Shown: piece after piece, positions 23,101 to 36,094 of the stretch
Layout: every line of letters starts with the position of its first letter
Numbering within the stretch: the stretch's first letter is position 1
Origin: Branchiostoma floridae
Lineage: Eukaryota > Chordata > Leptocardii > Amphioxiformes > Branchiostomatidae
NCBI RefSeq assembly: GCF_000003815.2
Contig: NC_049988.1
Location: 8,127,217-8,191,216, forward strand
Direction: 5' to 3'
Length of the DNA stretch: 64,000 bases
Made by a program: the position numbers and the translations under genes
Notes under the pieces: model-generated
What the model was told of the DNA's origin: nothing
The model's database searches: none
The model's input: the letters and a program-made list of their open reading frames with translations, nothing else

Positions 23101-26100
23101 CCAGTTGTTACTTTTGACAGGCTTCACGTTGTACCTGCAGTCTGCCGAGAGCGATGTCTTCAACCATACTCATGATGAGGTTTACCAAGACATGACCCAG
23201 CCGCTCAGCCATTACTTCATCGCTTCTTCACACAACACCTACCTTCTAGAGGACCAAATTCGCGGTCCCAGTAGTAAGGAAGGATACGTCAGAGCCCTGC
23301 TAAAGGTTTGTCTGAGATAAACATCGTTGTTGCCATAACATCGTTGTTCCATAATAAACTTCAATACGTAACATGTAGAATGTTTGGAAACATACATGCT
23401 CATAATAACAATTTATCCATTCAAATGAAGTGCAAGTACTGTTGAATTTCAACATGAAATCTAGCTAGTCTGTTTGTATCAATGAAGTTACCAGTTTATA
23501 GATACCGTATTTGTGTAAAGATACCACTAAAATCAAATCACGTAAACTATATCTTTGCGATATTTTGCCCGGCCCTTACCTCGCCGGTGGCCTACAGGAT
23601 GAATTCGCCTTCTCGTGAATAAATAAGCTTCAAACAAACATATTCGAAGATACAAGTCATTCCACTTGTTTTCTATTAACATACTTTACTTTCAAACATA
23701 CAGATGTTATCGCACCACACCGACGACCCCCCCCCCCCAAAAAAAAAGAGAAAAAAAAAAACTCACATGGCACCTCGTCCTAAAGCAAAGAACAAACCTA
23801 CCGGTCTGTAACATATCTTTTTATGTCCAACTCAGGGCTGCAGGTTCCTGGAGCTGGACTGTTGGGATGGAGACGACGGAGAGCCCGTCATTTACCACGG
23901 CTACACCCTCACGTCTAAAGTCCTGTTTAGAGACGTTATAGAGGCGATCGGACGTTACGCTTTCAAAGCATCGCCGTAAGAAACATATACATGTACATAT
24001 AAGAGTAATTATTAAGAAAATTACCGAGGATGCAAAATATATAAACTTTGCGTACTATATGATTATAGCACACCCTACATAACATTATGGATAAACTCAA
24101 CTTTAACTAAACCAACACTACAAATAAGTTTGGACTTACCTCAAATTTTAATTGTAGTGTTCGTGAGTTAAAGTTTAGTTCATTCATAGTACCAACACAG
24201 ATGAACTTTCATGCTTAGACCCTACATAATGTCTGTTAACTAGAGAATGGGAATTTCTTAAGCTAAGCCTTTGTAGTTTGTACATTATACTTCTCATTAC
24301 AATATAGGTAGAAGTAAAATGTTGCAGGATCGAAGCTATGCTTACATTTCAAAATTTGAAATACTAATTAGTAATTAGTATGCAGATTTGTTTGCATATA
24401 TCATAGTGTCGTAGTCAACAGTAATTGACTATTCTTCAACATGAACGTAATCTGCGGGTATTTACAAACTCCTTGAAACTATTACTACATGTTTTTTTGC
24501 ACACGTCAGGTATCCAGTCTTCCTGTCCCTGGAGAACCACTGCAGTGTTGTGCAGCAGCGCGCCCTAGCGGCGCACATGGTGAACATCCTCGGCGACTCA
24601 CTGTGCAACATTCCTGCCACATCTGACATGCAAAAACTGCCATCTCCTCAACAGCTTCGCGGGAAAATTATCGTGAAGGTATTTCTTGCATGTGTTTTTC
24701 AGTAGTACTAATATTTATATCATTCCTATTTTTATATAATGACAATGACAATGACAATGATCTGTATTGCCTATTCTTGCCCAACATGGGCTAAATGCAT
24801 TGTGTTGTATAGCTTAAATATGAGTATAAAGTGATTACATTTCATATCATCTACAGAGTCTACAGAGTCTCTTCTCTCTTTTTAAAACTTGTGAAAACAA
24901 ATTGACAGTATATATTTAAGTTATGAATATCTTGATCGTAATGCCGTTGAAGTTATATTCGTCGCATTCTGTTACATTGTTTATATCGTGATATTGATAT
25001 CGGTAATGCTGCCTGAGCTCCAAGTTTATTGCATTGGGGCAATCGTAATTAATATTCAAATATCGCTGTTTCCAGAACAAGAAGCTGAAACGGAACGTGG
25101 CAGAAGATGACGTAAGTGACGAAGACGAAGCGGCAGAGACGGAAGACGTGGAAGTACAAGAACGTGTGAAGACGTGCAAAGAAAAGGTATAGAATATTAG
25201 CTGTTTCCATGTTGTTTATTGTATTAAGACATGTCCTTTTGTCTATCAATATTCAATGTTTTATGTATATAGAATAAAGATGAATATGTGATAACTTTAA
25301 CGATGTCTATTCCAGAAAAAGACTATCAAGTTGGCAAAAGAGCTGTCGGACCTTGTCAACATATGCGAAGCGGTACATTTCTACAGTTTCCAACACTCGC
25401 GGGAAAAAGGTAAAATTTATCAGGATTATAAATAACTTAGTGAAACTCTTTCCCTTTAAAACATTATAATTTTAATTCTAAAATACATGACTCAAGCTCT
25501 ATCATTGATAACTGAAAGGATTAGTTGATAACTGATGTCATTTTGAATCTTACTTACTTTTCAAATTCCAGATATGCCGTACAATATCAGCTCTATCAAG
25601 GAGGGGAAAGCTGACAGTCTTGTGAAAGATCAAGCGGCAGATTTCATTGATCATACGAAACGTCAACTGGTCAAGATATACCCCTCCGGTGCAAAAGTGG
25701 ACTCTTCCAACATGGACCCTTACCTGTACTGGGCTGCTGGATGCCAAATAGGTAACGTTACTTTGACGTCGGCACTTTTAACTTAAAGTGCGAGTATACT
25801 GTAAATGCAGAAATGTTCGCGGTGGATTAATGTTCGCGGTTTTCGCGGCGGCCGCTTCACCGCGAATTTAAAACCACAGTGCATGGTGCTACCGCGAAAT
25901 CAAAACCACCGCGAAAAGTCCATTTTCCCGCTACCGCGAAATTAAATCCCCGCGAACTTAAATGCATTTACAGTATCTCTTCAGAGTAGGTCATAGGTCG
26001 TAGGTCTAACTAATGTACACATGAGCCCTAAAGTAGCCCGGTATTCGATAGTTAGTCCACGCACACGGGGCCACGCCCGAAAGAGCCCGTAAACTGTCCC

Positions 26101-28275
26101 GGAGGGAATCAGTTTGAAAATGTGACTTTATGGGAATAATGACGTATGGACGACCATGTATGGACGACCATGTATGGCCCATCCGGAAGTGACCCAAAAG
26201 ATGGAAAAACTCAATGAGAAAACTCACTGCATCAAGATGATGATGTTGCCGAAGTAGTTAATAACTTATCGAATGTTTTATTGCAAATTCATACCCAAGG
26301 GGCTAATTGCAAGTGAACAAAATCAAATACATAAAGTGAAAACAGGTAAATAATCTCGAAGATTAACTGATTGTATATAAACACAGAATATCGAATACAA
26401 TTCATTCTTAACCTACATTACTATTGCGGCGTTTGACTTCTTCTAACAACGGATAACAAACGGGTGTATCTTCCAGTTGCTTTGAACTACCAGACACCAT
26501 GTGACCAGATGGACCTGAACCTGGGTCTGTTCCGGCAGAACGGGAGATGTGGATATGTGCTGAAGCCAGAGGCTCTCAGAGACGGTACGAAGAACAGGAT
26601 TAACTTGTAGTAGAAAGAAATATTACCTGTGTTGATTGTTAACATAGCACAGAACTAAAATGTAGTTCCAACGCAAATGTCAGCCCATCAAATCTGAAAG
26701 TGCCCTGCTACTACATCTTCCCTAGAATTAAACTTACATGCGCATATATGATTTGTGGGTCTCACTATCATTGCCTCAGAACCATGTAAAATATGTTTCC
26801 TGTAGCAAAAAAAAGAGTAAAATGCACTTATATGAATATATGTTTGTGCAGCGCAAACCAGGCTGGATACATCGAATAACATCCCTGAGAAGTATAAGAA
26901 GACGCTCAAAATCAAGGTACAATACCATTGCGATATTAAAGCTATGGTGAGATATGTAAAGGTTAAGTATTGTAGCTATGGGAAATGTATGCTCCCTGCT
27001 GCCAAGTCTTATAGTTCTTGCAATATGATTATGAAGCTTGTAGTGATAGTGTCATGTCTTAAAAAACTCACAGGAGCCGCTGTCACTGATGTCCCCGGCC
27101 ACTATTTTCGCTAGGCCGTTATACCCTTGTCATGTCATATCCATGATCCACGTCGTTATCGCTGGAAGGTCGGCCGATTTTGAGATCAACACCTCAAAGC
27201 TCTGCGACCTCAAAGATCACCGGCGACTAGTCGCTGATGTTAAGCGAGCTTTAGGCGACTCCTAAAAATAGCCGACGATCACTAAAAATCGAGCGCTGAT
27301 CGAGAAAACACCGGACGTATTACTACCGAAAATGTCATTTAGAGCTCGCAGACTCGTCGTCCGATCGATTTTTGCGCTATGTGACAGGGGTATTACTGAT
27401 ACATAGTAATTTGAATATGAAGGTCCTGGTAGTACAGTGGAGTGTATTAAGACAGATTCAGGGACTACTAGACGGGTGCCTGGTACGAATGAAAACGACT
27501 GAAAACGGTACCGTTTAACCGAGGCATTTGCTTCTTTGATGCAGGTGATCAGTGGTTTCCAGCTCCCTACTCCTAAGGGCGAAGGCAGTGGCGGCAGTGC
27601 AGTGGACCCGTATGTCAAGGTGCAGGTCTACGGAGTACCAGCCGACTGTGCTGAGGACGGGACTGACGTGGTGAAAAACAACGGTAAAGAAAACTGCGTG
27701 GCATTGTTTAATAATCGTAACCTGTCTTGAACTCTTTGTGCCAATGATATATACGTTTTATTACACTTATCATTTCAATTATGAGCGCCATTTTGAAATA
27801 TACTCCCGTGAGAGCAAAGTCTTGCGAGAGTGTCCGTGAGTTGGCACCAAAACGAGGTCGGGATGGATGAGATATATTGTACTTCTTACTTTCAGGCTTC
27901 CATCCCGTGTGGAACTGTGACATGTCCTTCCCGCTGACCTTCCCTGACCTGGCACTGGTGAGGTTTGAGGTGAAAGAACATGACACGATGAGCGACAGTG
28001 AGACAATTGGGCAGTTCTCCTTACCTGTGTCCAGTATGCAGCAAGGTTAGTACAACGTTAACGTTTTTATTAAAGTTTGACAAAGTTGCAAAGCAACCGT
28101 GAGTTATTAACAGCAGTTTCCATTTATACCATTCGATTAAGACACATTTTTTTAAATGTAATCATGAATTTGTGGTACTTTTTATCTTCAAGGGTATCGA
28201 CATGTTCATCTCCTGAGTAAAGACCAGGAAGACCTCAGCCCAGCAGCACTGTTCATCCACGTCAGCCTCCAATGA
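20192..28275 (+). CDS. PLCD: phosphoinositide phospholipase C, delta type, copy 2 (frame break at exon 8)
   Basis: Tandem paralogue of the gene at 6146. Exons: 20192-20351, 20562-20591, 21076-21197, 21374-21486, 21683-21809, 21967-22067, 22297-22363, 22662-22751, 23121-23305, 23836-23975, 24510-24678, 25076-25186, 25316-25409, 25572-25751, 26477-26584, 26852-26916, 27545-27683, 27896-28045, 28193-28275. Every exon equals its copy 1 partner in length except exon 1 (start three codons earlier, MSEMDGQ) and exon 8, 90 nt instead of 91. With that acceptor, exon 8 is read out of frame and stops within it (TAG), before the catalytic X domain. A cryptic AG at 22689-22690 would restore frame, dropping 10 residues from the EF-hand/X junction. 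Apart from exon 8, all exons are open and keep [28 protein letters not shown] and the EF loop [12 protein letters not shown]. Active gene using the cryptic site, recent pseudogene, or base error: undecided. Confidence 0.85.
22659..22693 (+). other. one-base deletion at the exon 8 acceptor of PLC copy 2
   Basis: Copy 1 reads tcaag|gttgctaatgac; copy 2 reads ttaag|atgctattgat, one base fewer between the AG and the GCT codon. Exon 7 ends in phase 0, so the frame is lost. Any acceptor further upstream would include an in-frame TAA directly before GAT. The AG at 22689-22690 (tgtggaaag|ctcata) lands on a codon boundary and would repair the frame. Confidence 0.75.
24092..24185. repeat. small inverted repeat in PLC copy 2 intron
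   Basis: AACTTTAACTAAACCAACAC...ACTACAA is mirrored by TTGTAGTGTTCGTGAGTTAAAGTT. It is non-coding and probably a MITE remnant. Confidence 0.45.
25799..25973. mobile_element. mariner-type MITE (TA target) in intron 14 of PLC copy 2
   Basis: Terminal inverted repeats CTGTAAATGCAG / atgCATTTACAG are flanked by TA on both sides. The interior is rich in ttcgcggt and accgcgaa motifs. Copy 1 has no element at the matching place: it reads gtgcgaggatatctcttc where copy 2 reads gtgcgagtata[element]tatctcttc. A second copy is at 55380-55577. Confidence 0.85.
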
Positions 28276-29770
28276 AACCTACATTTCTAATATTCAAGAC
28301 TAGTATGAGGCTGCGCAACACAAAGAGTCCGGTAGAGACTAGGCCGAACATAGGTAGAGTAAGAGACACAGTAGGTAAGTAGGTAAGAGTACGGTTGGAG
28401 TGCTAGTGATGAGAACAAGCTCGACTACAAGCAAGACTGGATCTCGGGCTAGATTGACATTTACTACGGTCCTTGAAATTTGTCATCAGAGTTATAACCT
28501 AAGTGTACTCCTAGGTAGGTAAGACTACTGTCCCGATTGGAAAAAAGGAGCCATGTCGGGCAATTCATTGGCTTTTTTTTAACACTTTCGGGCGTGACGT
28601 CCACGTGGCCCCTTCGGATGCCCTGCGGCTCACAGTATATATTTGAGTACGACCGGGCCCAGGATAATCATTTAAGTGCGTAGTAGTCGTTAAAGTTGGC
28701 CCGGGACCCGATGAGAAACAGACGCATTGACCTACACGCTGAGGGACGTCCCCTACCGGTTTCCGGCAGTCCCGCAGGATCCAGTGCAACTTGGCCTCCC
28801 ATGTAAGGGGAGAGTAAAGGGGAGCCCCTTAAACTTACTTGTAGGCACTCAGGCTATGCGTGAACAATCATGCTCAGCAGAAAAAAGATTAAGTTTCGAT
28901 TAGTCATTTGCATTAATTCTAATTCTGATAAACTGCTCCTCGACGAGCATGACCAACGTTTAACATGTCCGGTGATTTTTGTAACCCATTTTTCATATTT
29001 AATTTTTTAAGTCTCCACGGAACTGTTTTTCCCTCGACTAAATATACAGTTGTACAAGGTTTGATTTGTATTAAATCATATAATCACTGAGCTGTGTAAA
29101 GCTGATGAACCCTTCAGTTGTGTTTAGTAAACATTAGCTATATTAAGGGTCTGCATGGGCGTGCCGACAACGATGTACGCTGAATTCAAAAGAAACCCCT
29201 ACGTATTACGCTAAATCAGGAAAGGCAATTACGATAAATTTGGTCGCCTCGCTACGAATTACGTAGATAAGATGGCTTTCCCTACGAATTACGGGAACGA
29301 AAATAGGCTGCCTACGTCTTACGGAAAAGAGCATGCAGACCCTCTATATTCAGTACTTCATTCTTGGCTACCACTACCCACTTATAGGTTTGCTACACTG
29401 CCCGCACTTCAGAATGCAGCTTGTTATAATTATCCACTCTGCACGTATTTGTTTTTACGACCAGGCAGCAGCGATTCTATGCATTAATGAGCCGGATGCG
29501 TTTCATTGACACATGTTCACGGACCACGTGAGTTACACGCACTATTGAAAGACATCAGCTAAGTATTTCCATTAAGAAAACAAAGAGTCAATGACCTCCT
29601 GTTGCCATGACGACGGCTTGTTTTTGTTGGCAACTGATGCGGGAGGAGGCCGTGTGGTTCTCGTTTGAAGGCGCGATGCACCTGATTACAAGGTTAGGGT
29701 CATGGGTACGTTCCAAGTGCCTCAAATGTCTTCTAAAGTGCCATTCTAATATTCTAGTATCGACTATGTG
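28276..29770 (+). other. 3' UTR and downstream flank of PLC copy 2
   Basis: Homologous to 15224-16440. Near 29195-29330 a short motif, (c)tacg(a/t)attacg, recurs about five times. No gene is visible. Confidence 0.45.
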
Positions 29771-29867
29771 CTACTTTTTTTTACGTTTACTAGCTAACAC
29801 TCCGTATGAACCGATGGTACCGACAGGTGTACCTGTATTGGCTAACTGAAAACTTGAGTTGGCAGTA

Positions 29868-30274
29868 TTAATCTCCAAGCAGATCCTACGGTGCCATAAG
29901 ATAGTATCAAAGCTAACCAAGGAGTATAGCCGGCCAAAGGGAGTCAAACGGGCACCGGTCGCATACACACTCCTACGCCGGCTTCACTCCTCTGCCAGCT
30001 TTTAGACAGTGGTGCGGTTTCACTACAGGCTGCCACCCCACTGCGATCACGACCGGTGGACTCTTGCGGTACCGGTGCGACACTGCGGGGTTCGTAGATG
30101 ACTCAACGAAGTTCACAGATAAAGAACGAATTTTCTTCCGTTTTGTGCATTTAGTTGTCTTCAAAGTCATACTTTTACGTATTGCGCAATGTCTGAATTT
30201 TCAAAAATCGCGAAAATAACAAAACAGTGCCGCAGTGAACGAGCCCCAAGTGCAGTGGGGGTCCACCTTAAGTA
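29868..30274. mobile_element. two partial MITE copies side by side
   Basis: 29868 to about 29995 starts taatctccaagcagatcctacggtgccataag, matching the left half of the MITE at 19079. About 30000-30274 matches the MITE at 10143-10395 (ttcacagataaagaacg, aaagtcatacttttacg, agtgccgcagtgaacgagcc). Confidence 0.6.
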
Positions 30275-33200
30275 GCTAAAGATTTCACAAATCGAGGTTC
30301 GAATCCACTTCTACCCAAGTTCTGAACCTCAGTTTACTCGCCATTTGTGTCCGGTCAAAGTCCTATAGGACACTTAGAACTACGCATCTTGAGCACATTT
30401 AAGAATCACCTCAACTGGTCAAAGTCTCGCCTGTGCGTGTTTCTCTGTGTCATAAAATGAACTTGATGCCATCGATCAGTTGGTGCATGTACTCACCTAT
30501 CTGCTTTCAACTTGTGCCAGCTGTTTTACCTTTGCTGATAGATAACAATATCTGAAACAAGTTTATTGAAGGTTTTATTGCAAATTCATGCCTATGGGGC
30601 TAATTGCAAGTGATTGCAAATGTTCGGTCCCCCTAGCGGTTTATTTGGACCTGTAGGAGCCGGTTTAGGTTTAGATTTTGAAGGAGAATAGCTCAAGAAG
30701 CGGTGAACGGATCATCGTGATTTTCGCATGCAGATAGCTTAAGTGATGCTTGATATAATTTGATATCGATAGTCATAATGCTAATCGGTATCTACTTAAT
30801 TAACATAACTAATGAGGACATTTTATAAAACCGCTCTGTTTGATTATAGGACTATTGCAACATGTGATATTTTCAAGTGAGAAAGAGAAGAATATAGATA
30901 GATAAATATTATGCAAATAAAGACCTAGTTTGAATGATTAATGAGAAAATGCTATAATCATTCTAAAGGAATGGAATTTCTTACTTCTGGCATTTGGAAG
31001 TTATGTGTAGGTAGACATTGAACGTACATTATGAAAATGAGGACCTCATTTGCATAAGTTATCAGATAATGCGATTAAAGCCTTCTTTCTGCATATATAT
31101 TGTGTACGTCTGTTATTTATTTGGACGCAGAATCAACTAATATAATTCATGCATAATGGGATCAAGTAATATAATTTCTGCAAATGAGGAATATATTTGC
31201 ATAATTAATGTCACAATTAATACACCAGTTGCACAATTAATACACCAGTTGTAAAGGTAAAATCATTTGGCGAAGGCATGGATTGGTGGAAGTTATGTAT
31301 TTCATATAGGATTATCTAATGATCAACGTCCCATCAACGTTCAACCCCGCTGTACATGCAAGAAAACCTGTAATATTAAAATTGGTAGTCTCAATTTGAT
31401 ATTTCACGCATAGCAATATGGAACCGGATGTTGTAAAATCAATGTTTCGAACAATGGCGGGTAGAGGAAATTATTGCTTGAAGATGTTTAATATGTCCTG
31501 TTGTAAGTAAAGCGATCACATTTTTGAAAGTTGGATGAGCTTTTTAATTGCATAACATTACGTTGGAGAAATCCCTCCTGAACTCGGTAACGAATATGGT
31601 GGAATTCGAAACGTAGTTGTTACAATGATAAGATAAACACAAATGCAAAGCAAGTTATGGTAGATATCGATATAGACAATTCTGCATATTATCAGGAATC
31701 AAGTATTGCTACATTCCCAATTATCAATGATATATTTCTGTGACACACATACTTAAGATTGATTTATGTCTCTAATACCAATTTGAATCCATTTTTTATC
31801 TATTCATACAGTGTACTTCGGCATGCCGGCAATCTTAGCTAATAATTTTACATTGGATCGCATCTTATATTCTATTGACCATGGACGATGTTTAAAAGTG
31901 CTATAGCCTTTGCACAATTACACGTCTTCGCATGGCACTTAGGTACTCCGTACCCAAACGGGTACGGTTCCGGCATAGAGGTCCAGCCACACCTGTACCT
32001 GTACCTTTACCTGCCAAAGTAAGCCGTGGTCTTTATTGGTGGCAGAAACATTATCAAACAGGTAACTTTAGTTAGAATTCAGGTTTACTTTGCAGAAAGA
32101 AGCTATGCTTTCAAGAAGATCTCAAATCAAAAATAGTGCGGAGTTTTTCGAATTCATCGCCCATGCAATGACTTAAACAATTCCGATGCTAAATCTTTAT
32201 CTTTGTAAAAAGGACTAAAAATTCAATTGAGGGAACATTACTAGTATACAGTTACATTGTTTTGGTATTTAGAACCTGTACCAGTACCGGGAACGAACGC
32301 AGGCCGAATATCGAGAGTTTTCTTCTCTCTCTGGGACGGATAACGACCCCTGTCGTAGAGAAAGGCAGTGTTGAAAGTTACAATATACGATGTCACGCAG
32401 TGTGTCTGTTTGGCCTACCTTGATTTCGTTACCATTAGGCCAGGGTCAGGTATTTAGGGAGGGTTCTGTGAGGTAACTGGAGTGCATCGGTCCCAAGTAA
32501 ACCAACGGCGACCGCCTGGTGTTTAGGCTTTCTTTTAACAGCTTTGATGTGAATGTTGACATTTTGCTGAATGAAGTCTTGTTCAATTGATTGTGAGCGT
32601 TGTTTTTCTTTGGGTGACCAATAAGGGATCAAAATAATTACGTAAGAAAACTGTTACCAGTATGCAAATGAAGCATATGCAAATGAAGCGTGAGAAGCGA
32701 AAGATATGATCTAAACCTTCAGCATGTGGCACAGCGCCTTACTACAAGTCAAACTGATGACCGAGTTTACCCTCTCCGTTGGTAGCCGACATTTACTTGA
32801 TACGGAAAATGAGAAAAAATCGCGAACAGATGAATATTGTTTGTCCTACAAATCTTGAAGTAAGGAAACCTTGCCCCTTTCTTACAATGGATTGATTAGA
32901 AGATTCGCACACAATCGTTGTTGGATGATTTGATAGCGTTATCGTTAAACAAAAGAAATTTCCCGGAGAAGCCCGGCCTGACTCATGGAAATGTTAATTG
33001 ACAACTTTAAAGACATTTTTTTCACCGAAAGATTGAAAATAGTACAAAGGCAAGACGAAAAGATACGTTTTTGGTTCCTACAATATCCTTATCAAAGTTG
33101 TCTTTGTGATATATTGTGCGCATGGTTTTAGCATGGTGAAGTTTGCTCACGAAATGACACGGTCGTTTTCAATGATTACTTAAGACAAACGAAAACACCC

Positions 33201-33328
33201 GTTTTCAATAAAAACAACATCGTTTTCGATAGCGTTTGGTTTTGTACGTATGTTATCAGATGCAAGTTTTCGGTTTGCTTCGATTTTTAACCATCGCCAA
33301 GACGGTTATGTTTTCGTTAGCGTTTTGA

Positions 33329-33330
<2 letters not shown>

Positions 33331-33369
<39 letters not shown>
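33331..33369. repeat. (GT)n microsatellite
   Basis: About 15 GT dinucleotides followed by gtatgtatgt. Confidence 0.9.
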
Positions 33370-33370
<1 letters not shown>

Positions 33371-33672
33371 TTGTGGATCAACCTCATAACCCTAGAAGGC
33401 CTAATAAATCGTATTGATATTTGATGCGTGAGTAGGTCTTCATAAGAACTTGAAATGATTAGCTGTCGGGCTCCCTAGCGTCTTGTTACGGTACTGCAGC
33501 GGAACTTCCCCTTTTGATATCTCGATTTTTAGAAATGCTACCCACATCAGCTTGATTGTTAGGCTTTTGGTTAAGTGAGAACAATATATACGTTTCTGTG
33601 CAAGAGTGGAACAGATGGAATTTCGTTTACATAAAATGCGAAGTACACAGTCGATTTTTGTCACTGTAGACA

Positions 33673-34162
33673 TTAGGGATGGGTACCGGTACAGAAAATT
33701 CTGGTACAGGTACGATCCAGGTCCAGAGGATTAACGTTAGGTCCAGTTCCGGACCTGAACCTGGACCTTATTGTACATGTATGTTAAAACTTGGAAGTGG
33801 GCGATACTTAAAACAATGGTCAATTTCGCTACAAACGATTAAACGTCCGATGTCATTTTAAAGTTTTGTATTCGTGTAAACAACACTAGCTGCTTCTGTT
33901 TTAGACCAAGTTTGACTGTAGAAACTTCGTAAAAATGACTTTCAACTCTCCTCTACTTAGCTTTTGTTATTTTCCTGGGCATATAACGCGACAAAACACT
34001 TGGACAAAACACGCGAAAGCCCGCCGGTATAATCTGTTCATTTTCTGATCGGTCCAACATCCGGTCTACTGAATTTTTCAGGTCCGTTTTTTTCTGGACC
34101 GTTCCAACAAGAGAAAACGTTTTTTTTTTGTATCGGTACCCTGTACCAGTACCCACCCCTGG
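33673..34162. mobile_element. foldback element with GGGTACCGGTAC ends
   Basis: Starts gggatgggtaccggtac and ends tcggtaccctgtaccagtacccacccctgg. The right half (aatctgttcattttctgatc, ggtccaacatccggtctac) matches the element at 60329-60668, so the two are copies of one family. Confidence 0.75.
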
Positions 34163-34365
34163 AAATCATTCGTGGTAAATGCATCACGAAGGCAATTACC
34201 TTGCCTTTGGCAAAAGCATGACCTCAGTGGTAGCTCGTTTATATGTAGATGCACGAAGGGTTCAATAACCTGAAGTACCCAGCAGCCTTAAAGTAACCTG
34301 CTTCACAGCACCCAGGGTCAGTGTCCGATACAGGACAAACAGCAGAGGAATAACTGATAAAAATC

Positions 34366-34580
34366 ATCTGTATCTGTATCCAAACAGCCGGTATAACTGT
34401 GCTAAGGCTTCGCAGGCACGTGGCCCGGCATCAACTGGATATCTTACACTGAACGACCGAACTTTGCACATTTGAATGTTGTTTAAAGCTATCTAGTGAT
34501 GATGCGCCTAATAAACTTCAATTTCACACTACAATAGTTCTAGGAAAGTACGAATATTTGAACACATCAATTCCTTTTAG
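34366..34580 (+). mobile_element. interspersed repeat family A, copy 1 (diverged)
   Basis: Shares with the other three copies the order TCTGTATC...AGCCGGTATAACTG...cttcgcaggcac...ttacactgaacgacc...tttgcacat...atagttctagg(g)aaa(g)tacgaat...gaacacatcaat. Unclassified, no coding capacity, SINE-sized. Confidence 0.7.
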
Positions 34581-36094
34581 CTGAAAACAGTCAGCAAGAT
34601 TATTGTCATTGAATTCATTACGTTATCACAATTCCCCACTTTGATTTAAAGGTGGCAGCTTTGGTGTCTTTTCCTGGACGCAAATTTTGGTCCCTGGTGG
34701 ATTGGTGTTGCTTTTAACCTGTAGTAACCCGGTTAAACGTAATGAAGATCAGGCCATGGCAATGATGAGGACCAACCACGAAGGTCATACTGGTTGAAAC
34801 TGGTTGACCTTTTGGAACAATCTCGCAAACATCTATTTCTTCGCAAATCTCTTCTGCTATCTTCTCAAGGTTAAGTAATATTGTAAACTATGAACGGTAT
34901 AACAGATAGCGGGTTTTCCATTGTTAAACGTTAAAAAACAATGTATGAGACAATTCTGTTGGGCATATGGAAAAACAAGTAGCAATATTTGTCCAAGGAA
35001 CTCAACCATGACCTTATTCCTCTGAAGACTGATATGCTTTCGTCTGGGAAAAAGTTCTCTGCCAAGTCCAGCTGCTGGCTTCCTTAAAACACCAACTGAA
35101 AGGTCAATGAACTGCGTCTCTCCTGACTTTGAAATCCCGACGGTTGCGCTAAGTCTTAACAGTGATCGACGAGAAGATCGGGTGGATTAGAGAAAGGCCT
35201 GCGCGAGGTCATTGACTCCGGGTGGACTTGGTAAAGCCACAGCAAGTAAATTTTATGAATGACATCCTATGCAGAGTGCAAAAATAATAAGATAGCGCGA
35301 AAAAAAATCAAGATGGGTAAAAAAAAACAAGATGGCCAAATTTTCAAAATAGACATCATGACAAGATTTAAAATGACATAACGTGGTATCACAACTAACA
35401 AAAAAGAAATGAAAAAGTGATAATAGTGTGGTAGACTGGTATCACTTGCCAAGCTGGCAACTACAGTCATAGCTTCCATATTGGTGGCACTTTTACAACT
35501 AGCCAACAAGTTTCACTTCTGCAACTATAGTCATGGCTACCTCCACAATTAGTAGGCGTCAACACAAGATCCCCATCCCTGAAGAGGAAAAAAATTATTA
35601 TTTTTTTTCTAAAATCAGGCGAAAATTAATGAGCGTCCTAATGTCATCCCTTAAATTTACTTGCTGTGGCCTAACTGTATCAATCTTGGATGGAAGTGAT
35701 TCCACTTGGCGCTCAGTGGGCGAAGTTGTCCTTGATAGAATTCACAACGGTCTAAACTTAGAGGTGTCATCTTAAGCATGTGTCTTCCGCAGGTTAGGCT
35801 TAAACTGAACCATTTTAGTCGAGAGTATCATCCGTGGCCTTGGAAGAATCTCTCTCTCTCTCTTTTCTTTTTCTAAGATATGTTCGAAGATATGGAATAA
35901 AGATGAAAATGTAGTCACGTTTTGTTCAGAAACAGAAATTTTGTAGTTTTTAGGTTTCAAAACTGTGTATTTTTTATAATGATCTTAGCTTTGGTCATGG
36001 GTGAGTATCATTACAATAGGTTGTATATAAAGTGTCCTAGATGAGCTAATGATGTACAGGAGATGCGTGCACCGTACTTTAGCAAGGGTCACCT

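Larger units (their letters stand above)
16441..29770 (+). repeat. tandem duplication unit 2 (contains PLC-delta copy 2)
   Basis: Direct, same-orientation repeat of 2840-16440; the two units abut within about 50 bp. Unit 2 differs from unit 1 by private insertions: a 549-bp TIR element, the 19-bp minisatellite and a mariner-type MITE in intron 14. It lacks unit 1's foldback (10647-11130) and SINE (14108-14368). Confidence 0.9.

Noticed and set aside
20192-28275. Calling PLC copy 2 a processed pseudogene
   Set aside because: All introns are present and collinear with copy 1, and every exon except exon 8 is open.
29195-29330. Repeated tacgaattacg words as a binding-site array
   Set aside because: Irregular spacing and only about five copies; more likely a decayed simple repeat.
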